This document shows positions 32,099 through 41,990 of a stretch of DNA of 64,000 nt, piece after piece (within the stretch, counting starts at the first letter, position 1; the number at the start of each line of letters is the position of its first letter). The notes below the pieces were generated by a model. The model had not been told where the DNA came from and did not search any database. It worked only from the letters and a program-made list of their open reading frames with translations. The position numbers and the translations under genes were made by a program. The DNA is taken from the NCBI GenBank assembly GCA_009760855.2, contig WPIO01000042.1:950501-1014500 (forward strand), written 5' to 3'. The stretch comes from Cristatella mucedo (taxonomy: Eukaryota > Bryozoa > Phylactolaemata > Cristatellidae).

Positions 32099-35000
32099 AT
32101 GAAAAAAGTTAGAAAAGTCAATGGTAATATTTATACTAATCTTGATGCAAATAATAATAGAATAACTAATTTAGGATTTCCTGTTAACAGTGGTGATGCT
32201 ATAAGGCTGGATTACGCACATACTTCAAGTGCAGGTAACAATATTATTAGTAGTCCTTCAGGAGAAACAGCAAAAGTATCATCTCTAACTGATTGACTAC
32301 CTAAAAAAGATGCAGTAATGAAATCGCAATCGAACTGTAATAATGTTGTTGGTATATCTGGTAACTCAGCTGATGGAACTGTTTACTCAGATCTAAGACC
32401 TTATAAAGTAATAAACTAAGGATTAGTTAAAAGTATGACAGCAGTATTTCAAGGTAAAGCAATGTCAAGTATTGACATGGGAAATAAGAATATTATGAAT
32501 GTAAAAGTTTCTGATGTAGCATCAAAACAGTATGTTGATAGTAATAAACAAGTAACATTTAAATACTTAGGTTTGAATGGTACTTATCCAAGTATATTCT
32601 ATCTTGATATATTTATACCTCGCACAAACCTTAAATTCTTTGGAGACCGTGCATTTAGCTCGTATGCTCCCAAAGCCTGGAACTCCCTCCCGACCTGCGT
32701 CAGAACATCCCATGACCTGACCACATTTAAAAGAAACTTAAAAACACACCTATTTATGACAGCATTTAGTAGGTCCCTGTGATTCGTCCTTGATGTGCTT
32801 ATGCAGTGCTGACACTGTGCATGCTGCCACTAACCACATTTGCATGCTGACCCTGTGCATGTCACCCCTAACCATATTATTCATTTTGTTTGTTTTTCAA
32901 GCATGATTTTACTTACTATTCTATTGCATATCACTTTGCAGCAAATGTAAAGCGCCTAGAAAGAGATTAAGTTCTCTGAGAGCGCTTTATCAAGTGCAAT
33001 ATTATTATTATTATTATTATTGATATGTTAGGCTTAACTATTACTGCTAATGGAAGTACAGGAAATAAATCTCAAACTCAACAAATAACACCCGGTGATG
33101 TACCTGTTGTTGCAACTACTGGAGACATTGTAGCCTACAATACTAATCTTAAAACATTATTTCCAGGAGTGTTACCTAATTTTAGTATGGTATCTAACAT
33201 TATGTATGCAACTAATAAAACTAATTCTTACTTAGAATTAACTAGTGATAATACTTATGGAGTAAGTGGTACAGTAGTTTTAATAATTAACATTGATGGG
33301 ACATGTAGATATGCTATCGATAAGTTTACAGTTGCTAGTGGAATTACTTTTATAGATTTTATTATTAATATTGTATAGAAAATGTTAGGTAAAAGAAGCA
33401 AAGGTAAGTCATCAAAGAATTGTATTAGAAAGACTGGTGATATACTTAGTGGAAATATAAACATGGATGGAAATCTTATAACAAATTTAGGTGATCCTGT
33501 TGATGCTGGTGGTGCAGTAAATATAAAGTATGTAGATACTAATTTTGTTACTAAGATTTCTAGATCTACTAAAAATGATGGAGATATTGATATGAATAAT
33601 TTTAGAATAGTAGATCTTGCTAATCCTATAAATCCTAGTGATGCTGCAACAAAGGATTATGCTGATACTAAATTACCACTTACTGGTCGAACAATTAAAG
33701 GAAATTTAATTGTAGATGCTGGTATTAGAGCTAGTGCTCCTCCTGACAATGAATATAGTGTTCCAAATAAAAGTTATATGAATGCAAACTTTCTAAGTGT
33801 AAATGGTGGAAATGTTAATGGTAATTTAGATATGCAAAATAATTTTATTAGAATTGTAAATGATCCTGTTAATTCAACTGATGGTGTAAACCTTGGTTAT
33901 CTAAATAAAGTATCAGATGGAAATGTAGCAGAAGTAAAATTCTATGCAAAGTATCTTTCAACAGATGGTGGAGCAACATATACATTTCAAAAATGACTGA
34001 TCAATCAGATTATAATGGAGATACAATATTTGTTATAGATAATTCTGATTATACAATTTCTAGAGGATTGTATGTTATACGAGCAACTTATGAATCAGGT
34101 GGGTATTATTTTGATACTAAAGGTGGAACATATTTACCAGAAGAAAGATTTATTGATAAACAAATACTTTATCAGAGACAAGTTAGTATAAGTCCATTTA
34201 ATCAATATGATAAATTTAGATATACATTATTTGGAGGTTATATACTTGATAGAAATAGTAAACTTGTAAATGCTGGTGATATATTGATGACAAATGATTT
34301 ACATTTCTCAGTTTTATTAATTTCTGTTTATATAGTCTTAAAATAAACATGCTTTCTAGAAAAGATCTACAAATGGATGGAACATTAAGCTTCGATTCAA
34401 ATAGAATAATTAATGTTGGAGAAACTGTTGATACATTAGAAACAGTTAATAAATCATTTGCTGATAACGATTATCTAAGAAAGGATTCTGATCAACATGT
34501 AACAGGTAATTTATCTGCAAACTCAAAAAAATATGTAAGAATATCAGATCCTGTTAATGGAAGAGATGTTGCAACAAAAAAGTATCTTGATACTAAATTA
34601 GATAGATATATGAGACCTGTAGCAACAAGTGGAAATCTATTTGTTGAAAAATTAATAATGAGAAGAAATGAACCAAAATTTGATGGTTATGGACCAACTG
34701 ACTTAATTCCTTTAAAATTCCTTCACCATTTTTATTTAAAGTGTGGAAATTATCCATGTATCTCTAATATTATTGCTAATACACTTTTATTAAATATTGG
34801 GGTAATTTTACTGCAAATAGTATAAAAAATATTGGAACATCAACACAATCCTATTCTTCATCAAATAATGCACAAACACTTGTTAAAAAATCTGATTTGG
34901 ATGAAAAAAATAAAGAAAAACCTGTCTACTCAAGTATGAGAATAAGTCTTATGATTATAAAAAATAATACAGCTGATAGAAGTAAAACTTCTCAAATTGA

Positions 35001-35556
35001 TGATGATTTTGAATTTACAATAGTTAAAAAAGATGGAGAAATTGCATTCATTGGAGATAACCAGTAATTTGTAGAATTTCCGAAAGAATTTGTTGCATAC
35101 AATTGTTGCTATACAAAAGTATTAATTTATGTAACATTAAAAAATAAGATAGATTGTGAAATGTTAATTTAATCAATTAAGGAAAGATTTTTTAATAGGA
35201 AAACAACTTTTTCATTATCTGCTAACTTTCCTTTATGTAATATTGATGGTAATGATTTAGTTTTAAATGATATTTCTTATATTAATATTACAAAACTTGC
35301 TGCTGGAAGAGTTAACATTCAAATAGAGTTTTCATTTCCCGTAGTGAGTTTCATTGATGGTATTCCATATATATTACTACAAGAAGTTATATCAAAAGGA
35401 ACATCATTAGCATTAGCTGCATATGATTATCTTAATATTAAATTTCCATCAAATGTTTTCTTCTCTCCAAGTAGATCAATAGATTTCACAGATACTCCAC
35501 GAGTTCTTAGTCTCGGACCTGATTTAGATGTATCATCTGGATATGATCCTACTTAA
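32099..35556 (+). pseudogene. Fibre-like repetitive locus, broken and LINE-interrupted
   Basis: A run of plus-strand frames with a recurring module of about 30-45 residues: a Met/Asp-x-x-Asn-x-Ile turn, then Asp-Pro-Val/Ile-Asn, then Asp-Ala-x-x-x-x-Tyr-Val/Ala/Leu-Asp. I count about eight modules (near 32140, 32475, 33465, 33585, 33740, 33835, 34375, 34540). Such modules are typical of trimeric beta-rich fibres of phages and large DNA viruses, so receptor binding is a likely role. Breaks are TGA 32294-32296, TAA 32417-32419, an L2 LINE at 32611-33019, frame changes near 33375, 33993, 34345 and 34800, and TAAs near 35066 and 35170. The 34830-35556 part lacks the module and may be a separate distal domain. 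Whether it was one long gene or several is undecided. Confidence 0.65.
32611..33019 (+). mobile_element. L2 LINE inserted in the viral fibre locus
   Basis: A 5'-truncated L2 3' end: 'ggagaccgtgcatttagctc' at 32642, 'gctgaccctgtgcatgtcac' at 32847, terminal 'aaagcgcctagaaagagatt', then a TTA repeat. It is flanked by TTGATAT on both sides (32604-32610 and 33020-33026), a target-site duplication. The reading phase of the viral frame is the same on both sides. It is similar to the better host copies, so it is a comparatively young insertion made by host machinery. Confidence 0.9.
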
Positions 35557-35950
35557 GAAATAATTGTTTAAATTTTCCAATCCATAGTTTTCTTTAATCA
35601 ATTCTTCAGGTATATCAAAACTCTTTTAAGAATCTTTCATTCATTTAATTAGTTCTATTTTTTTAGAGTATGCTTCAGACCTCATACTGTTTATTTTTTT
35701 CTATTTTCAAGTCTTTAAGGAACTCTTCAAAGATTGAACCATCTCTAACTTTAACAAATATATTTTCTATTTCTGGTCCAGATTGGTTAATTCTAAGTGC
35801 TTTATATTCTAATACTAGTTTTAAAGCATCTAACAAAGTTGATCTGATGTCTTCGATTCTACCCATTAGATAAGAGCAGATTTTAAAGTTTGAATGTTGT
35901 TGTCCTTGTGCTTCTTTAAGACAGTCTTTACTTCTTGTCTCAATGTTCAT
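35533..35950 (-). pseudogene. Unassigned viral gene, broken
   Basis: ATG 35950 opens a 91-codon frame rich in charged helices (Glu-Asp-Ile-Arg-Ser-Thr-Leu-Leu-Asp-Ala-Leu-Lys). It shifts near 35695 to a second frame with Lys-Ile-Glu-Leu-Ile-Lys, TGA 35643-35641, TAA 35628-35626 and then Ile-Pro-Glu-Glu-Leu-Ile-Lys-Glu-Asn-Tyr. The end overlaps the convergent fibre locus by about 24 bp. A 'tatacag' sequence precedes the start. The family was not recognised. Confidence 0.5.
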
Positions 35951-35987
35951 CTTCTGTATAATGTTTTTTATATTTTAATTAAGTTAA

Positions 35988-36465
35988 TTAAACTACAGGA
36001 TCGGGTTGAGCTAGTGCAGCTTCAGCAGCTTTTTTATTTTGCACTCTTACCATCAGTAATACTTGGTAGAACTAAATAACATTCATCTTTAACAATTCCA
36101 GTGATATCAGGTTTAACACCAGACAATCCAGAGATGACTGTCGACATTGTTGGAAGTTGTGATGCAATCCATGTAGTATAATCAACAATCTCACTAGGAT
36201 CATCTAGAAGAGCATCAACTTTAGATCTAACTCTTTCCTCAAGCCCTGATAGAACTTCAGATTGACCTGCACTAATAATCTTTTGTGCTTCAATTTCCGC
36301 TTAATCAAGATAGAATTTCTTAACAGATGTATCAGTCATAACTGAAATATCAGAACAGACTTGTTGTTCATCATATGCTGTCATTCTCGATCTAACAAGA
36401 TTATCAACATAAGATTTAAGTGATAATGCAGTAGTTGCTAGCATCGGATCAGTAACGGTTTCCAT
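35988..36465 (-). pseudogene. Unassigned helical viral protein, broken
   Basis: Starts at ATG 36465 directly behind TATATAG (36475-36469). About 150 codons follow, with a single TAA near 36304 and a late frameshift near 36037, ending at TAA 35988. The first 50 residues are helical with Asp-Asn-Leu-Val-Arg-Ser-Arg; the middle has Ile-Ala-Ser-Gln-Leu-Pro-Thr-Met-Ser-Thr. No domain was recognised. It is among the better preserved genes of this part. Confidence 0.5.
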
Positions 36466-36500
36466 TTCCTATATAATAATAAAAAAATTAAAAATCATTA

Positions 36501-36753
36501 TTAAACACCAAAACTCTTTTCTAGATTTCTAATTGCTTTTCTATTGTTTGTAAAAGAATCATTGTATTTCGTAAGTTCTTCATCTAATCTCTCACTTTCA
36601 TTACAAATATCAAAAAGTGAAGAAATCTGTGAATCATTCAATGTTAAAATAAAATCATGAAATTAATAAGAACTAAATTTTCTGCCATGTATGTATTTTA
36701 AAACATCTAAAGTTTATTTGCAGCATATAATATCATAACATTCTTTCGTCCAT
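36501..36753 (-). pseudogene. Small paralog 3 of a tandem triplet
   Basis: Begins Met-Asp-Glu-Arg at ATG 36753, one base from TATATAG (36760-36754). After an early frameshift it contains two TAAs, then Leu-Phe-Asp-Ile-Cys-Asn-Glu-Ser, which matches the corresponding segment of the two upstream paralogs, and ends at TAA 36501. The 30 bp in front of its ATG are nearly identical to those in front of paralog 2. No function is recognised. Confidence 0.5.
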
Positions 36754-36777
36754 CTATATAATGATTATAAAATTTGT

Positions 36778-37037
36778 TTAATTAATATTCACCATTAGTT
36801 CTATATATTATTGAAAAATACTTTCATAAATAGAATATATCAAATCTTTTTTCTTATTTATTTCATCATTTATATCACATATTGTAACTTTTCTATAGTC
36901 GAGTCAGGTAGATTACTAATATAATGACTTATTTTTTCTACATCACTTACACTAGATTATATTCCAAAATATCTAACACAAACTTTAAGTGCATATTCTC
37001 TTCCGATGTTATTATCCACTATTCTTGCAATATCCAT
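36778..37037 (-). pseudogene. Small paralog 2 of a tandem triplet
   Basis: ATG 37037 follows TATATAGAAA. The protein starts Met-Asp-Ile-Ala-Arg and contains Leu-Lys-Val-Cys. It is stopped by TAA near 36958, shifts frame near 36900 and contains Ile-Cys-Asp-Ile-Asn-Asp-Glu-Ile before a TAA and the final TAA at 36778. Start, Cys position and the Asp-Ile-Cys/Asn block parallel paralogs 1 and 3. Confidence 0.5.
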
Positions 37038-37064
37038 TTTCTATATAATGATTATAAAATTTGT

Positions 37065-37340
37065 TTAGTTAATCACTACTCCTGGTTTTGTTTTTGGTGT
37101 TTTAGATTTTTTATTTGCCTCTTCAAGCATCTCATTTATCTTACTACGACTCTCCATTAGTTTATCACTTGTGTCACATATATCTATAGGAATACTAATA
37201 TGGGAACTATCAATATCTGGAATTAGTTTGTCTAGTGAATTTTTAACTATACGTTGATCTTGACCTTTAGGTTTTTGAAGACAGATTTTTACTGCCATTT
37301 CTCAAGATTGTTCACAACTTAAAACTCTTGAGACATCCAT
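37065..37340 (-). pseudogene. Small paralog 1 of a tandem triplet
   Basis: Read from ATG 37340, which follows TATATAGAAA, the frame has a single TGA at 37304-37302 and then stays open for 78 codons to TAA 37065. A truncated product could start at an internal ATG right after the TGA. The protein begins Met-Asp-Val-Ser-Arg, has Val-Lys-Ile-Cys, and later Pro-Ile-Asp-Ile-Cys-Asp-Thr-Ser. The C-terminus is Lys-rich and helical. It is the best preserved of the three. Confidence 0.55.
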
Positions 37341-37370
37341 TTTCTATATATGAAAAGATAATTTAAATAA

Positions 37371-37808
37371 TTATTTAAATAATTGAAAATAAATCTCTTC
37401 ACCTTCCGAACTGTCTAATGATTCAAGAGACTATTTTTTACCAAATAGAAGTTCTAAATCTACCTCTTCATCTTCTGATTCAGATTCTGTTTCAATGTAA
37501 GATGATTCTTCAGAAGAATAAGACTCAGATTCAGATTCTGTTTCCATTTGATAATCTGGGTCGTCAATTGAATCCTCTGAATACTCTATATTAGCAAAAT
37601 TATTTTTACTAAAATAGGATGGATCCCAAAGAAATCGATATTACCAGTTCTGATAGTGAGTCATATTTAATTTCTCCATTGACTCGTATAACTCTACTTC
37701 TTCTTGCATATCAACTAGTTTTTTATCGTCTAGCTTTTTCTTTTTATCTGAAAATCTAACTCTCTTTACTGGTAATGGTATAGTAGTTTCAATCTTCCTT
37801 GATGGCAT
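37371..37808 (-). pseudogene. Acidic Ser/Glu-rich viral protein, broken
   Basis: ATG 37808 lies inside the last codons of the polymerase gene, in another frame. The N-terminus is basic (Arg-Val-Arg-Phe-Ser-Asp-Lys-Lys-Lys-Lys), the middle has Trp-Asp-Pro-Ser-Tyr-Phe, and the last third is a run of Glu-Ser repeats. In-frame TAA near 37640 and TAG near 37430 interrupt it before TAA 37371. The acidic tail suggests a chaperone- or DNA-mimic-like role, which is speculation. Confidence 0.5.
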
Positions 37809-40800
37809 CTATACTAATATTACAAGTTTTACAGTGGCCTGCAGACTCTTTTATCCTATAGTGACCGTAAGAATAACTATGAATTCCACAGTCTAACCAA
37901 TACCTTTTTGATTCAAATGCTGATAGTGCTTTTTTAGATTGTGTTATAGTGAAAATTTGATGGTTTCTATATCAAAATCTTGATTGATTGCAATAAACAT
38001 CATATCCAGTTTTAAGACAACCACCATAATCAGAATGAGTCAAACACTTCTTTACTACATCTTTCTTTGTTCCTTTTGCTTTTTTGGCTGCAGATTTAAC
38101 TTATATTCTTTTATCTTTCTTGATAGCTATTTGCATTGAATAGAGTTTTGGTCTTAAGAAAACGCCCTCATCAAGTACAATTGATTTTTCAATCATATCG
38201 CCTTTCTCATCTCTAATGAAATCTTTTTTTTGGATCTACTGAATATTTTTCACATATTTCATCCTTAAATTTGCCCCTTATTAGCAGGTATAATCTTTTC
38301 TGCTCCTTCTACTTTCCATATATCTTGATTCTTAGGATAACCAGACAAATCTAGGTAATCTAAATAGTTTTCAAAGTCTCTATAAACATTATCAGTATTT
38401 ATATGCATTACCAAAGAATCAGTGTCAGTATAGGCAAGTTTAATTTATCATTATAATAATCTTTTATTGTGTTATAATAGAAATCCTGCATTATTAGTTT
38501 TGAAATATCTAGAATTGTAAAACCTAAATAAATAGGCTTATCAAGACAGATCTCTGCTTTCGTTGTTTCAATTCCAACTAAATCTCGATTAAACAATCTT
38601 CTATCTTTAAACCTTGCACTCAGTACTCTTTTATCTGGAACTGCAATATCCTTATCATATTTTAGATCAAACAATTCAATGTTTACTCGTTCTCTAACAT
38701 TTTCCATTGTCTTTCCAAAGAATGCATTGTTTTTGAGTTTATAATATTCCTTTTCAAACTCATCCTTTGCTACTTTTTTCTTTCAAAGTTATTAACTATA
38801 CATCCATTCAACCATCTACTTTGTGTAAAACTCATTACTCTATGTATCTTAGTTAATACATATTCTTTTTCAATTGCAAGTTGTAGATTTCTACAATGGA
38901 TAACATATTTAACTCTAGGTTCTAGATCAACAATCAGTTTTTCAACTTTTGTTTCCTATTCATCTATTTTCTTCTTATCATCCCTTAACTACGTTTTCTT
39001 TTGATATTCAGAGTATCCTTCAACACTTACTTTTCTCCTAATTGGTAGAATAGGACAATCAGAGTGAGTGTCGTGTAATTCTTCTGGGCAGTGCATATCT
39101 ACTTTAAAAGCACAACCAGTTTCTGCATCCTCTTTTAATGATAATATCTTCTTAGTTTTAATCTTCTTTATTTGTTTACTATCTAAAAACTTGAAATTAG
39201 AAATTGGAAGTAATTGTGTCATTGCTGTAGCATGTAATGAATTTGCATCAACATAAAGTAACCAACTCTTTTCTTTAGTACTATCATAATTAGAAGCCAT
39301 TTCATTGTTTGCTTTGACATATCTACATGATGCTTGCGTTATTCCTCCTCTTATTGCACTTTCAAAGAAGTCGAAATGTTCAAAGTTTGTTAATAAATCT
39401 AATTTAACCTTTGAAAATCTCAAACCTGCAGACCAAGTTAAACCTGGTGAAGTAAGGAAATTGGCAGGATCTAAACCATCAATTTTCTTTGATAAATATC
39501 TAAAATGTTGAAATACATCTGCAAGTAGAAGGACATCCATAGTTAGATAAATATCGCTATACTTTCCTAATGTATCTTCAGTGTTTGGATCTATTTCTTT
39601 CATCAATGCCCAATTTTTCTTAACACGATCATAATCTTTTTCATCTACGTTTGTATCATTTAATTTGCTATAAAAAAATTTAAATGGGGGTAGTGACTTT
39701 TCATCTAGTCTTGAAAATGAGTCTATATACTCATAGGGCAATATACCTTTTTCTTTTAATAGATTGAATTCATTATCATCCAACATTGAAAAGTATTTTC
39801 GTGTTTGTTCTAATGGCTTTCCTGATTTAACAACATTATTTACAAGATCTGCTAAATCTTTTTACAACATTTGTAAAGAGTCTTTAAAACCAAGTGAGCC
39901 AATTTCAATGTTTATATATTTCTCCATGTTATTGGCAATAACTTTTGTATCTAGTTTTAAATCTTGAAACTCTTGTACTAATAAATGTGAGTCATAACCT
40001 TTTAAATTGTGAGTAAAAACAGGAAGTTTAAACTTCTTATGATTAATGCTGAGATTTAAGTTGCAAGCATTATGTGCAGCACCCCTATAATTTCCTGTTA
40101 AATGACAATTATCTAAAACTTTATCTCCATCTAAATTTAAATCGCAAATATGACAAACAGTTGCATTCTCAAAATCTTTTTTGTCTTCTTCCTTAAAATT
40201 ACTATAATCAAACTTTTCATATTTATCAAGAATAGGTTTCATTTCATTTTTTATTGTTTCAACCTCTTCTAACAAAATTTTTAATAGATCTCTAACATTA
40301 TTTGAACCATTGAATAATTTAAATGTTCTTTGTTTTCCTTCATAATCAAAAATAGTATAAGCAGATGAATAAGGAATATGCTTTTGAAAAGTGCCTTGTG
40401 GAGTAGTAGGATCTTCTTTATCTGTTTTTCTAACGCTTGTAAGTAAACATTCAAAGTCTGCATAAGCAACATAAGGACACCGTAATGTTTTAGCATAATT
40501 TCCTTTTTTACTATCTGCGCTAGGCATTCTTATTCTAGACTTACCATCATTTCCACGTTTGCATGCATCAACGTGTGATTCTAGTTTTCTTTTAGAGTAA
40601 AATCTACACAAACATCTTTTACAAGTAAGCTGTGTTCAATATCCTTTGCTACTTCTACACAAACCATTGAAATTTTTAATAATAACATAATGAAAGTTGC
40701 TTTTGCTTGGAGTGCTATACAAAAGAAGATCTAAATGTCTCTCTTTCTCTTCATCAACTACTATAAGTGGAGTTAGAATTTTATTATCATATTCGTAAAC

Positions 40801-41757
40801 AATAATAGTTATGTTAAATAATTCAGCTAAATGAGGAATATCAACAACATTTAATACGTTTGAAGGATAATTTTCCTTAACGTTGAACAAATCTTCCATT
40901 CTCTTTAGATGCTGTGAATATTTCTCATGTAATATTTCCTTTAAATCAGCAATAGATTCTGGATGATTATCACTCCAGTGAAGAAACCTTAACACACACC
41001 ATAAAGCACAAAGATTATCTGATTCATTCTTGATATTAATTGTTGATCTCTTCTTTTCTAATCCTTCTGGCATTGGTAAGTAACTACCGCCGAATTTGTG
41101 TCAAAAATAAGAAAACTTTGCATAAATAGCATTAACTCCAACTATAATCCAATTAGAAGCTCTTTCTAACCATTCCTCTACTTTCTTTTTAAAAGCTGCA
41201 AATTGTGTTCTAGTTATTCTATCAATATCTGAAACTTTATTATTTATTTTTGAATTAGTTATTCCTGCAAATGGTTGATAATTATAAGCACCACTTTCTG
41301 AAGCTAAAATAGGTGAAATAACAAGTGTCATTTTTAAGTCACTCTTATTTTTAAGTAATTCTTTAATAACTAATTTAAGTTCTGCTCCAATCTTATCATA
41401 TATTACATCAAAATCAATTACGTTCCTATCTAGTCCAATATATTCATAATATAAGAATTTATCATCAGAAGATTTCCCTAAAAACCAACCTGTTTCCTGT
41501 ATCTTCATTAGCCTTCTGGACTCTTTATCGAAAGACCATCTACTTTTAGGCTTAGTGGTTTTCTTAGTAATAGGATTATCTAGTTTTATAGTTGTTAGTG
41601 AACGTAGAGTTGCAATCAATGCATCTTCACTGTCTTTTGAGAAAGGATATTTTGGAAGAAGACCTGTACGTTTTCTTACCTCTTCTCTAATACGTTTTGC
41701 ATGATCGCTAAATTTTACACCCTCCCGTCGCATAAAGTTATCAATTTTTTAAGACAT
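37789..41757 (-). pseudogene. Protein-primed family-B DNA polymerase, broken
   Basis: This is the replicative polymerase of the element, about 1,300 codons from ATG 41757 to TGA 37789. The order is an N-terminal domain (41733-41101), a cysteine-protease-like/terminal-protein-side region (41073-40636), a zinc-binding Cys/His block (about 40630-40550), exonuclease I Tyr-Ala-Asp-Phe-Glu-Cys (about 40464-40447), exonuclease II with Asn-Leu-Lys-Gly-Tyr-Asp-Ser (about 40011-39990), exonuclease III Tyr-Ser-Asp-Ile-Tyr-Leu-Thr-Met-Asp (39561-39535), polymerase motif A Tyr-Val-Asp-Ala-Asn-Ser-Leu (39255-39235), motif B Asn-Asn-Ala-Phe-Phe-Gly-Lys-Thr (about 38731-38708), and motif C Tyr-Thr-Asp-Thr-Asp-Ser-Leu (38432-38412). 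The C-terminus Tyr-Gly-His is near 37870. Breaks: TAA after codon 2, TGA 41103-41101, TGA 40638-40636, TAA near 39860, TAG 38991-38989 and one more TAG near 38955, frameshifts near 38785, 38448, 38285 and 38225, and TAA and TGA (37974-37972) near the end. Confidence 0.9.
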
Positions 41758-41905
41758 GTATATAAAGATAGAACAAAATTATTTAATTAAATATTTAATT
41801 AATTGCAATTATTTTTTACTCTTATATAGACACATCAACCTAAACAACTCTTAGTAGATTTAAAATGAAAGGTATGGAGAATAGGGTCTCGAGAATGACG
41901 GCAGC
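41758..41905. other. AT-rich right flank of the viral element
   Basis: Contains 'atttaattaaatatttaatt' style palindromes near 41780-41800 and a TATATAG at 41833-41839 that points away from the polymerase and has no gene following it. It may be the remnant of a lost gene or of the element's end. Confidence 0.4.
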
Positions 41906-41906
41906 C

Positions 41907-41977
41907 ATTAAATAAATTGGACGAAGATAATAATCGAACGAAGTGAGATTATTATATGAGGACGATTTATTTAATTG
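41907..41977. repeat. Inverted repeat near the right edge
   Basis: Left arm 'ttaaataaat' (41908-41917) and inner 'gataataatc' (41926-41935) pair with 'gattattat' (41947-41955) and 'atttatttaa' (41965-41974). This gives a stem of about 30 bp with an internal mismatch zone and an 11-base loop. It lies where AT-rich viral sequence gives way to host sequence. Confidence 0.6.
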
Positions 41978-41988
41978 ATGACGTCATC
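41977..41988. promoter_or_regulatory. Perfect palindrome with CRE core
   Basis: The 12-bp palindrome GATGACGTCATC includes TGACGTCA, the cAMP-response-element consensus. Its relation to any gene is unknown. Confidence 0.35.
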
Positions 41989-41990
41989 GA

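Larger units (their letters stand above)
27291..41990. mobile_element. Endogenous Polinton/adintovirus-like element
   Basis: A compact block of about 14.7 kb, much more AT-rich than both flanks. It has about 17 genes on both strands, short spacers and overlapping ends. Hallmark genes are protein-primed family-B DNA polymerase, packaging ATPase, adenain-like protease and minor-capsid-like proteins, the gene set of Polintons/adintoviruses. It is decayed: most genes have stops or frameshifts, and an L2 LINE lies inside the fibre locus. No retroviral-type integrase, major capsid gene or terminal inverted repeats were found, so the edges given are those of the coding block and the right-hand hairpin. 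Confidence 0.88.

Noticed and set aside
41977-41988. CRE palindrome as a promoter for a host gene
   Set aside because: No gene starts within reach on either side; a single 8-bp match is weak evidence.
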